NCBI RefSeq assembly: GCF_015521605.1
Contig: NZ_WANV01000041.1
Span: 62,001-126,000, forward strand
Origin: Thermococcus sp.
GTDB lineage: Archaea; Methanobacteriota_B; Thermococci; Thermococcales; Thermococcaceae
Length of the DNA stretch: 64,000 nucleotides
Direction: 5' to 3'
Under the pieces are notes generated by a model. The model saw nothing but the letters and a program-made list of their open reading frames with translations. It was not told the DNA's origin and did no database searches. This document shows, piece after piece, positions 36,627 to 44,274 of this stretch. The translations under genes and the position numbers were made by a program. Numbering within the stretch: position 1 is the first letter of the stretch; every line of letters starts with the position of its first letter.

Positions 36627-37754
36627 TCAGCGGGTGATCTTTATCTCCCGCATAAGCTCAAGGGGCTCTGGATTCCTCTCGAAGTAGTCCCTGACGGGCT
36701 TGAGGAGTTCAATGAGGTATTCCGCCACCGCGTTCTTGAGGTCGAGCGGGTGGAGCTTGCCTTCAGCGAAGTCCCTCTTGAGCTCCTCGATGGTCGTGTA
36801 GGTCACGTCTCCGCCGAACTTGGCGGGCCGGTGGATGGTGAACTCGGTCGGCTCCTCGCGGAAGATTATGTACTCGGCCCAGTCGAGGACCGGGTTGTAA
36901 TTAACCTCCCTCGCCGGGCAGAATGCCTTTCTGAGCTTCCCCTTTATCTCCTCAGGGGTGTCGTGGATGAAGACCGCCGAGTAGGGCTTGCTCTTGCTCA
37001 TCTTCATCTGGGTCTTGAGTTCCTTGAACTGCTCCTCGCTCTCTATCGGCCAGACCGGCGGCTCCTGAAGGCCGAGGAGGAGGTGATGGTGTAAAGCAAC
37101 GGGCTTGAGCTTCTTGCCCTTCCATTCGAGGGCGTGGTACTTGAGCTTCTGTGCGACCTCAATCGCTATAACGTGGGCCTTCCTCTGATCCATTCCGGCG
37201 TGGGCTATGGTAACGCCCTGGTAGAAGATGTCAGCCACCTGCATGGCCGGGTAGATGAGCTTGGCGAAGTCTATCCCCTCACCCATCTGCCTTCCCATGA
37301 TCGTTATGGAGCGCATCATCCTCGCGAGGGTGACGTTCTTGGAGATGTCTATGACGGTCTGCCAGTAGTCGCCCTTCTCAAGTATCTCGCTCGCGAGCAC
37401 GAACTCGACCTTATCAGGGTCGCCGCCCATGACCTTTATGCTCTGCTTCATGCCCTCCTTGAAGTAGCTCAGCGCGACCTTCTGGATGACCTCGAGGTCA
37501 CCGCCGAGCTTGTCGTTTATCCAGCTGTGCCAGTCGGCGAGGAAAATTCTCGTCTTGATTCCGGCCTTCTGGAGGTCTGCTATCTTTGCCCCGGCCATAA
37601 GCCCGGTTCCGAGGTGAATGTAACCGCTTATCTCGAACCCTATGTAGTGCTGCATTGGAACACCGACTTCGAGCAGGTGCCTTAGGTTCTCCTCTGTCAG
37701 GAGTTCCTCTGTGGGCTTCTTCTTGATGAGCTCTATCCTTCTTTCAATGTCCAT
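36627..37754 (-). CDS. tyrS: Tyrosyl-tRNA synthetase
   Basis: A 375-residue archaeal class I synthetase that charges tRNA-Tyr. The HIGH-type motif reads HLGTG near residue 51 and the KMSKS motif is near residue 245. The sequence between (FLADWHSWINDKLGGD, GRQMGEGIDFAKLIYPAMQVAD in outline) is typical of archaeal TyrRS, which is shorter than the bacterial enzyme and lacks its S4 domain. ATG 37754 has GGTGGTGAG upstream. It is the first gene of a tyrS-lrp-helicase cluster. Confidence 0.93.
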   Translation of the reverse strand: MDIERRIELIKKKPTEELLTEENLRHLLEVGVPMQHYIGFEISGYIHLGTGLMAGAKIADLQKAGIKTRIFLADWHSWINDKLGGDLEVIQKVALSYFKEGMKQSIKVMGGDPDKVEFVLASEILEKGDYWQTVIDISKNVTLARMMRSITIMGRQMGEGIDFAKLIYPAMQVADIFYQGVTIAHAGMDQRKAHVIAIEVAQKLKYHALEWKGKKLKPVALHHHLLLGLQEPPVWPIESEEQFKELKTQMKMSKSKPYSAVFIHDTPEEIKGKLRKAFCPAREVNYNPVLDWAEYIIFREEPTEFTIHRPAKFGGDVTYTTIEELKRDFAEGKLHPLDLKNAVAEYLIELLKPVRDYFERNPEPLELMREIKITR

Positions 37755-37877
37755 ACTCACCACCTGAAGCCTGAACGGTACAAGCCTTTAAGGACTTTAC
37801 GGAAGTTTTTCCGGGCTGTTAAAGTTCGGATTCATAAGATTTATAACTCCCTAAGCCTTAGATAACCCGGTGATACC

Positions 37878-38966
37878 ATGAGGAAGGCTGCAATAATACT
37901 TGCCGTGTTTGTCTTCTTTGGTGTTTTTGGATTTGCCATGGCCAGCGCTACGACCATCGGTGTTGACCTTGCCCACGGAGAGAGCGACAAGGGCCTGGCA
38001 GTTCTGACCGACAGGGACGGCAACGTCCTCGCAGAGGGAATGATAAAGACCCTCAGCGACTTCAACTGGGTCTACATCGGCGATCCGGCCGTCGCAGACA
38101 CCCTTGGAATACAGAACGTTGGGGACAAGATAACCTACGACGCGATTAAGGACGTTGACTTCCTTATCCTCGGCCAGCCGAGCCAGGCATTCAGCCCGGA
38201 TGAAATACAGGCCCTCGTCCAGTGGTGGAACGACGGTAACAGGATCCTCTGGGTTGCCGCCGATTCGGACTACGGCGACGGTCCGAACAGGATTGACTTT
38301 GCCGACACTATTCTCGATGCCATCGGTGCCAACCTCCGCGTTGACCAGGCTTCAGTTGAGGACGCCACCAGCAACGCTGGAGCTGGCTACCGTGTCATAG
38401 GCCTTGTCAACCCCGACTCAGACACCCCTGAGAAGGACATGATAACCAAGGACCTCACCAACGGCGGAAAGGTCCTTTTCCACGGCCCGGGTGTCGTAGC
38501 CTACTATGATGAGAACGGTAACTGGAAGCCCCTGAAACCGAACGCAGGTATTGAGAACATCTACGTCATAGTTACAAGCAGCAATGACGGTCAAATCGTC
38601 GAGAACACTGACCCGGCGGCCAACGCTTACACCGCTGGTGACACCGGCCAGTTCCCGCTTATGGCAGTTCAGCTCTTCCCTGACAAGAAGAACGTCCTCA
38701 TCGTCAGCGGTGAGACCCCCTACGGAGGCTACGAGCCAATGTGGGCGCCAGAGTACCACGGCGTCAAGCTCGACGGTCCGCAGTTCGTCACCAACTTCAT
38801 CAAGTGGGCCGTCTACGTCCAGGGCGAGCTTGGCAAGGAGACCACAACCGAGAGCACCGAGACCGGCAGCGAAACCGGTGGAGAGACCGGCGGAAGCACC
38901 TGCGGTCCAGCAGCCCTCGTCGGCCTTGCCCTGATACCGCTTGTCCTCTATAGGAGGAAGAAGTGA
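37878..38966 (+). CDS. Secreted GATase-like protein with CGP-CTERM tail
   Basis: A 362-residue protein with a signal peptide (about residues 1-24). An extracellular domain with VDFLILGQPSQAFSPDEIQA and WWNDGNRILWVAADSDYGDG recalls DUF4350/GATase-like folds. A Thr/Glu/Gly-rich linker follows, then a CGP-CTERM tail (CGPAALVGLALIPLVLYRRKK in outline). It is not obviously homologous at sequence level to the secreted protein at 27593, but the domain layout is similar. SD GGTGAT precedes ATG 37878; TATA-like ATTTATAAC lies near 37838. A T-rich stretch at 38969-38983 likely ends the transcript. Confidence 0.65.
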   Translation: MRKAAIILAVFVFFGVFGFAMASATTIGVDLAHGESDKGLAVLTDRDGNVLAEGMIKTLSDFNWVYIGDPAVADTLGIQNVGDKITYDAIKDVDFLILGQPSQAFSPDEIQALVQWWNDGNRILWVAADSDYGDGPNRIDFADTILDAIGANLRVDQASVEDATSNAGAGYRVIGLVNPDSDTPEKDMITKDLTNGGKVLFHGPGVVAYYDENGNWKPLKPNAGIENIYVIVTSSNDGQIVENTDPAANAYTAGDTGQFPLMAVQLFPDKKNVLIVSGETPYGGYEPMWAPEYHGVKLDGPQFVTNFIKWAVYVQGELGKETTTESTETGSETGGETGGSTCGPAALVGLALIPLVLYRRKK

Positions 38967-38968
38967 AT

Positions 38969-38983
38969 CTTTCTTCTTTTTTT
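38969..38983 (+). terminator. T-rich transcription end after the CGP-CTERM protein gene
   Basis: Just after the stop codon, TTTCTTCTTTTTTTG forms a poly-T stretch of the kind that ends archaeal transcripts. A separate promoter serves the binding-protein gene at 39056. Confidence 0.6.
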
Positions 38984-39055
38984 GTCTATTGAACCATTAA
39001 TTTTTTATTGAGTTTGAGGAACTTCCACTGATTAAACATAACTGGGTGATAAACC

Positions 39056-40495
39056 ATGAAGAAATGGGCCTCTATCGGACTTATCCTGCTTCTTGCCCTC
39101 AGTGTCGTGGCCAGTGGATGTATCGGCGGTAGCAGTGGAGAAAGCAGCGGTATAACCCTTGTTGTCGTCACCAGACACGATGCAACAATACAGTACATGG
39201 CCAAGCAGGCCTTCCTCAAGAGCGACATAGCGAAGCAGTACAACATCCAGGACATCAAGTTCATCAAGGTTCCGGAAAGCCTCTGGCCGAGCTACATCGA
39301 GAAAGGTGCCGATGTCGGCTGGGGTGGGGGACCGACGCTCTTCGATGACTTGTACAAAGCTGGCTACCTTGCCCCCATAACCGACAAGAAGGTTCTTGAC
39401 CTCCTCGGCAACCCTATACCGACAGAACTCGCAGGAATGCCCATGGTCAGAAAGGAGGGGGATAAGGTCTACTGGATTGCTGCCGCCCTCTCGTCGTTCG
39501 GATTTACAGTCAACAAAGCCCAGCTCAAAAAGTGGAACCTTCCGGTTCCCGAGAAGTGGGAGGACGTTGCCAGCGAGGAGTGGGCCCTCAACCCGCCGCA
39601 GTACGGTATAGCCGACCCGACCAGGAGCACATCCAACACCAGGATATACCAGATCATCCTTCAGGCCTTTGGATGGGACCAGGGCTGGCGCATAATGACG
39701 CTCATTGCGGCCAACTCGAAGATATACATGCAGAGTGATGCCGTCAGAGACGCCGTCATAAACGGTGAGATCGCGGCAGGAAACACTATAGACTTCTACG
39801 GATACACCGCCATGCAGCAGAACCCGGACTGCCAGTACATAGTCCCGAAGGGGGAGAGCATCATCAACGGTGACCCGATAGCCCTCCTCAAGAACGCCCA
39901 GCACCCCGAGGCCGCCCAGGCCTTCATCTACTGGGTCCTCACCGAAGGCCAAGCCATATGGATGAGCCCGGACGTCAACAGGCTCCCGATCAACCCGGAC
40001 ATCTTCGACATGAAGATCACCAAGACCTACGCCGATGTCATATTCAAGGGCCAGCACGAGGGACAGACCTACGGCGAAGTCAGGCCCGCTCTCAAGAAGG
40101 CCTACCAGGACGCCATCAACGCCAAGGGAATACCGTTCGACGATAAGCGCGCCCTTGAAACCGTCAGCGCACTTCAGTACTACTTCAAGGCTACCCTCGT
40201 TGACCCGAACCAGAAGCTCCACGACGCCTGGGTTGCCATAGTCCAGGCCTACAAGGAGGGCAAGATCACCAAGGAGCAGTTTGAACAGCTCAAGGACGAG
40301 CTCACTGCACCGATACAGTTCAAGGACCCAGAGACCGGCCAGATGGTAACATTCACCGAGGAGTACGCCAAGAAGATAAACGACAAGATCGTCAGCGACA
40401 GGAACTTCCAGGACCAGCTCGTCCAGGAGTGGCGCCAGGCAGCCAGCGACAAGTACGACAAGGTTCTCCAGGACCTCCAGAGCATGACCGGCTGA
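39056..40495 (+). CDS. ABC importer substrate-binding lipoprotein
   Basis: A 479-residue lipoprotein. The lipobox-like segment VASGCIGG places the lipidated Cys near residue 22, followed by a Ser/Gly linker. The mature protein is a family 1 binding protein of the iron(III)/thiamine/polyamine type (TLVVVTRHDATIQYM start, GWGGGPTLFDDLYKAGYL, then SIINGDPIALLKNAQHPEAA in outline). It carries an extra C-terminal helical part of about 120 residues, so it is longer than typical family members. It pairs with the permease and ATPase downstream. GGGTGATAA precedes the ATG. The substrate is not identifiable. Confidence 0.85.
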   Translation: MKKWASIGLILLLALSVVASGCIGGSSGESSGITLVVVTRHDATIQYMAKQAFLKSDIAKQYNIQDIKFIKVPESLWPSYIEKGADVGWGGGPTLFDDLYKAGYLAPITDKKVLDLLGNPIPTELAGMPMVRKEGDKVYWIAAALSSFGFTVNKAQLKKWNLPVPEKWEDVASEEWALNPPQYGIADPTRSTSNTRIYQIILQAFGWDQGWRIMTLIAANSKIYMQSDAVRDAVINGEIAAGNTIDFYGYTAMQQNPDCQYIVPKGESIINGDPIALLKNAQHPEAAQAFIYWVLTEGQAIWMSPDVNRLPINPDIFDMKITKTYADVIFKGQHEGQTYGEVRPALKKAYQDAINAKGIPFDDKRALETVSALQYYFKATLVDPNQKLHDAWVAIVQAYKEGKITKEQFEQLKDELTAPIQFKDPETGQMVTFTEEYAKKINDKIVSDRNFQDQLVQEWRQAASDKYDKVLQDLQSMTG

Positions 40496-40586
40496 ATTTG
40501 ACATCTTACATATTTTTTGATATTTTTCTGAAGATTTTTCTCCCTTTTGCCCCCGTTTTAGATGCTAATAAATCAACAAATTTTTG

Positions 40587-40632
40587 GAAATATTTAAATA
40601 GACCCCACTTCGACCCAATCAGAGTGATTGGG
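40587..40632 (+). promoter_or_regulatory. Importer permease promoter with a 7-bp inverted repeat
   Basis: TATA-like ATATTTAAAT lies near 40590-40600. About 25 bp downstream, at the expected transcription start, CCCAATC (40614-40620) and GATTGGG (40626-40632) form a perfect inverted repeat with a 5-bp spacer. It could be an operator or a short hairpin in the 5' leader. The same spacer region upstream (40500-40560) has T runs that could end the binding-protein transcript. Confidence 0.5.
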
Positions 40633-40660
40633 AGTTCAAAACAACGGAGGTTGATGCTCG

Positions 40661-42502
40661 ATGAAGGTTAGCAAGTGGAGCGAGAATCTCTTTGGAACCC
40701 CCATCTTCGACCCGGTCGTGACGACGTCGTTCCTGTTCCCACTCCTCTACTTGGTGGCGTTCCTGATAATCCCCGTGGTGACGATGCTGGCAGTGGCCTT
40801 CGAGTACAACGGCCACTTCTCCTTCCACTGGTTCACCAGCATCCTAACGTCCGATTACTATATCAGCTTCAGACCAACCGGAGAGTTCTACAGACTCATC
40901 ACGATGCCCAACGGAGAGCAGATATACTACGTCCAGGGCGTTGACTTCGGAGTTATCCTGAACTCCATCCTCGTTTCAATCAGTGTCATGATACTGACAA
41001 CGATTCTCGGAACGATATTCGCCTTCGTTATGGCCCGCTATGACTTTCCGGGCAAGAACATTATCAGGATACTGCTCTTTGTCCCGCTCTTGGTCACGCC
41101 CTTCGTCAACGTTTTCATAGTTAAGAAGATGTTCCTGCCCAATGGCCTCATCAACTGGCTGTTCTATGACATCCTCCATGTATTCCCCCACAGAATCGTT
41201 ATCGACGGCCTCGTCGGTGTGATCATCGCCCAGACCATGACGTACTATCCAATTGTTTACCTCAATGCCTACGCGAGCTTCATCAACATCGACCCGACCC
41301 TTGAGGAGCAGGCCGAGAACCTCGGAAGCAAGGGCTTCCACCTCTTCAGAACCGTCACCTTCCCGCTCGCCCTTCCGGGAATAGCGGCCGGTGCAACACT
41401 CGTTGGAATATTCAGCCTTGAAGACCTGGCTGCACCGATAGTCTTCCAGGGCAACCCACTCGCCAGGAAGCTCATGTCCTTCCAGATTTACAGCGCATTC
41501 ACCAGCGGTTTCAACGTTGGAAGCCCGCAACTCGCGGCTTTAGCCCTCATAATGCTCGCCATTGCCGTCCTGATGTTCCTTGGAATCAGGAAGTACGTCA
41601 GCCTGCGCCAGTACGCAATGCTCAGCAAGGGCGGAAGGTGGAAGCCCCGTGTGGCCAAACCCAAGGGATGGCAGGCCGCCCTTATATACCTCGTGGTCAT
41701 TCCAATGCTCCTCATCTCGATATTCCCCCAGGTGGGTGTCGTCCTCCTCGCCTTCAGCGAAAGCTGGGCCGGAACCTGGCCCCAGGGCTTCACCACCGCA
41801 CACATACAGAGCATAATCACGCAGCCGGACATTGAGAGGGTCATCATAAACAGTGTCATGTATTCAACGGCAGCTATAGTCGTCATACTCCTGCTCTCGC
41901 TCACGGCATCCTACGCCTCCAGCAGGTTCAAGAAGAGCAAGCTTGGCCCAGTACTCGACAGCCTCGCCACGATACCTATAGCGGTTCCGGGAATAGTCAT
42001 TGCCATGAGCTATTTCTTCTTCTTCGCCAAGGTGTTCCCGAATACTCCACTTGATCCCACCAACCTGCTGGGCTTCAACCCGGCAATGGTTCTGGTGCTG
42101 GCGTACTCCATCAGGCGTCTGCCCTTCGCGGCGCGCTCGATCTCGGCGGGAATTCAGCAGGTTCACGTTTCCCTTGAAGAGGCCGCCCTCAACCTCGGCG
42201 CAGGAAGGTGGAAGGCACTCACTGGAATCCTCATGCCACTGATACTCCTGAACCTCCTGGGCGGGGCAATGCTGAGCTTCGTCTACTGTATGAGCGAGAC
42301 CAGTGTGGGCATCACCCTCGGTTCCATCAACCCGGACTACTACCCGATAACCGCCAGGATGGTCGAGCTTATGACGAGCGCCGTTGGAAGCGCCAACCTC
42401 GCCGCTGCTCTGGGTGTGTTCCTCATGACGGTGCAGATTATAGCCATAGTCCTCGCCAACGTGATAACCAAGCAGAGGTACTCGTTCATAGGTCTCACAT
42501 GA
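40661..42502 (+). CDS. ABC importer permease with two fused membrane domains
   Basis: A 613-residue protein of about 12 helices, made of two BPD-type permease domains fused in one chain as in FbpB/ThiP. Each half has an EAA loop that contacts the ATPase: EEQAENLGSKGFHLFRTVTF in the first and EEAALNLGAGRWKALTGILM in the second. It forms the channel for the adjacent binding protein. GGAGGTTGAT lies upstream of ATG 40661. The ATPase gene follows 10 bp after the stop. Confidence 0.92.
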   Translation: MKVSKWSENLFGTPIFDPVVTTSFLFPLLYLVAFLIIPVVTMLAVAFEYNGHFSFHWFTSILTSDYYISFRPTGEFYRLITMPNGEQIYYVQGVDFGVILNSILVSISVMILTTILGTIFAFVMARYDFPGKNIIRILLFVPLLVTPFVNVFIVKKMFLPNGLINWLFYDILHVFPHRIVIDGLVGVIIAQTMTYYPIVYLNAYASFINIDPTLEEQAENLGSKGFHLFRTVTFPLALPGIAAGATLVGIFSLEDLAAPIVFQGNPLARKLMSFQIYSAFTSGFNVGSPQLAALALIMLAIAVLMFLGIRKYVSLRQYAMLSKGGRWKPRVAKPKGWQAALIYLVVIPMLLISIFPQVGVVLLAFSESWAGTWPQGFTTAHIQSIITQPDIERVIINSVMYSTAAIVVILLLSLTASYASSRFKKSKLGPVLDSLATIPIAVPGIVIAMSYFFFFAKVFPNTPLDPTNLLGFNPAMVLVLAYSIRRLPFAARSISAGIQQVHVSLEEAALNLGAGRWKALTGILMPLILLNLLGGAMLSFVYCMSETSVGITLGSINPDYYPITARMVELMTSAVGSANLAAALGVFLMTVQIIAIVLANVITKQRYSFIGLT

Positions 42503-42512
42503 GGTGGTTGGG

Positions 42513-43577
42513 ATGGTTGACGTCAAACTTGAAAACATCGTTAAAACTTTCGGAGAAACCGTCGCCCTTAAGGGAATAGACCTTCACATCAAGGCAGGGG
42601 AACTCTTTACCCTGCTCGGACCGAGTGGCTGTGGAAAGTCAACGACGCTGAGAATAATCGCCGGCCTCGACTTCCCCGACAGCGGAACCCTGTACTTCGG
42701 AGACGAGGAGGTCACCTACCTCCCATCCAGCAAGCGCGGGGCGGTGCTCGTCTTCCAGAACTACGCCCTCTGGCCGCACATGACCGTCTTTGACAACGTC
42801 GCCTACGGCCTCAAGCTCAAGAAGCTCCCCAAGGAGGAAATAAGGAAGAAGGTCGAATGGGCGCTTGACCTCGTCAAGCTCCGCGGTTTCGAGGACCGCT
42901 ATCCAACACAGCTTTCCGGTGGCCAGCAGCAGCGTGTGGCAATAGCCAGGGCCCTCGTGGTCGAGCCAAAGGTCCTCCTCCTTGACGAGCCGCTGAGCAA
43001 CCTCGACGCCAAACTCAGGCTTGAGATGCGTTCGGAAATCAGGAGAATCCAGCGCGAGCTTGGAATCACCGTCATCTACGTCACACACGACCAGGAGGAA
43101 GCAATGGCGATAAGCGACAGGATAGCAGTCATGAACGTGGGGACTGTCGAACAGGTCGGGACGCCCAAGGAGATATACGAGAGCCCCAGGACTGAATTCG
43201 TCGCCAGCTTCATGGGCAAGACCAACGTCATCCCGGCCAAGGTCGTGGAGAGGAACGGTGACCGCGTTACCGTCGAGTTCGAGGGCATCAGGCTGGATAA
43301 CCTGTACTACACAGAAAAGAGCGACGACGTCGTCATAGTCATCAGGCCCGAGAGGATAAAGCTCAAGCCTGCCGAAAACGCGGTGTCCTTTACGGGGACG
43401 GTTGACCTTATCGAGTACTACGGCTTCTTCATCGAAGTCGTCGGCCTCTTTGGGGACACAAGGATAATCGCAAGAACCATCAGCGACAAGGAAGTGTCGG
43501 ACCTCAGACCCCTGCAGGAGGTAACGTTCTACGTCGAGAGGGACGACATCATCGTCCTTCCAAAGCAGCAGCTTTAA
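42513..43577 (+). CDS. ABC importer ATPase (CUT1/PotA/FbpC-like)
   Basis: A 354-residue ATPase. Walker A GPSGCGKST lies near residue 37, the Q-loop at VFQNYALWPHMTV, signature LSGGQQQRVAIARAL, Walker B LLLDEPLSNLD and switch His VTHDQEEA. The C-terminal ~115 residues form a TOBE-type regulatory domain (VIRPERIKL). This group serves importers of sugars, polyamines, iron or thiamine. ATG 42513 with GAGGTGGT upstream is chosen over GTG 42504. It completes the importer with the genes at 39056 and 40661. Confidence 0.92.
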   Translation: MVDVKLENIVKTFGETVALKGIDLHIKAGELFTLLGPSGCGKSTTLRIIAGLDFPDSGTLYFGDEEVTYLPSSKRGAVLVFQNYALWPHMTVFDNVAYGLKLKKLPKEEIRKKVEWALDLVKLRGFEDRYPTQLSGGQQQRVAIARALVVEPKVLLLDEPLSNLDAKLRLEMRSEIRRIQRELGITVIYVTHDQEEAMAISDRIAVMNVGTVEQVGTPKEIYESPRTEFVASFMGKTNVIPAKVVERNGDRVTVEFEGIRLDNLYYTEKSDDVVIVIRPERIKLKPAENAVSFTGTVDLIEYYGFFIEVVGLFGDTRIIARTISDKEVSDLRPLQEVTFYVERDDIIVLPKQQL

Positions 43578-43609
43578 ATCCTCCTTTTCCATTCTCCTTT
43601 GGTGGTTAC

Positions 43610-44221
43610 ATGGAGCCTTTGAAGTTTTTTAATGAAGGCCAGGTCTATGAGGTTCTCCTTGTTACCCGTTCAAACGTCGCTCCCGTCGGCGTTGTGAGAA
43701 AGGGCCGGAGGTTCTCTTTCAAGCTCTTCGGAGGAAAGAGTGCCGGGGAACTGAGGGAGCACCCATACGCCGCGATACAGATAACCAACGATGTCGAGCT
43801 GATGTCCAGGCTTGCCCTGAACTTCGAGGTTACCCTGGAGTTTGAAGAACGTGAAAAGCACCGCTGGATCAAGGGGCTCCCGGGACTGTACGGCGAGGTT
43901 GAGATCCGCGAGGAGGAGCACGAGGACGAACTCGGAAAAACCCAGATACTTAGATGTTCCCTAGAGCCCGAGGGCTTTATTGAGGGGAGCCTGCCTCCGA
44001 GGCCCCTCAGCAGGGCTGACTTTCACCTCATCGAGATGGCGGTTCACCTCACAAGACTCCTTGAGGCAGTCAAAAACAGAAAACCTGAGATTGCAAAGAA
44101 TCTCTACAACCTCGTGATGTTAAACTACAGTATGTACAAAAGGTTCGGGGGAAGCTCTGAGATTGCCGAGATAATGGCGGAACTGGCAGGGAACAGTTAT
44201 GTTCAGGATTCCACAGACTAG
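43610..44221 (+). CDS. DUF447-like flavin-barrel protein
   Basis: A 203-residue soluble protein that I place in the DUF447 family, whose members adopt a flavin-reductase-like split barrel. Features are an N-terminal YEVLLVTRSNVAPVGVV segment, KLFGGKSAGELREHPYAAIQITND in outline and a helical C-terminal part. It lies 32 bp after the importer ATPase gene with GGTGGTTAC before the ATG, so it may be co-transcribed with it. Whether FMN is bound is not shown by the sequence. Confidence 0.6.
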   Translation: MEPLKFFNEGQVYEVLLVTRSNVAPVGVVRKGRRFSFKLFGGKSAGELREHPYAAIQITNDVELMSRLALNFEVTLEFEEREKHRWIKGLPGLYGEVEIREEEHEDELGKTQILRCSLEPEGFIEGSLPPRPLSRADFHLIEMAVHLTRLLEAVKNRKPEIAKNLYNLVMLNYSMYKRFGGSSEIAEIMAELAGNSYVQDSTD

Positions 44222-44274
44222 GCTTTAAAGGAAAACTTATAACTCATTTTTCCCAGGGTATCTTTGGTGATGCT

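Noticed and set aside
39032-40504. 490-codon open frame antisense to the binding-protein gene
   Set aside because: It mirrors the codon pattern of the lipoprotein gene, has low-complexity Val/Leu/Gly content and no ribosome site; the plus-strand gene has a lipobox and family motifs.
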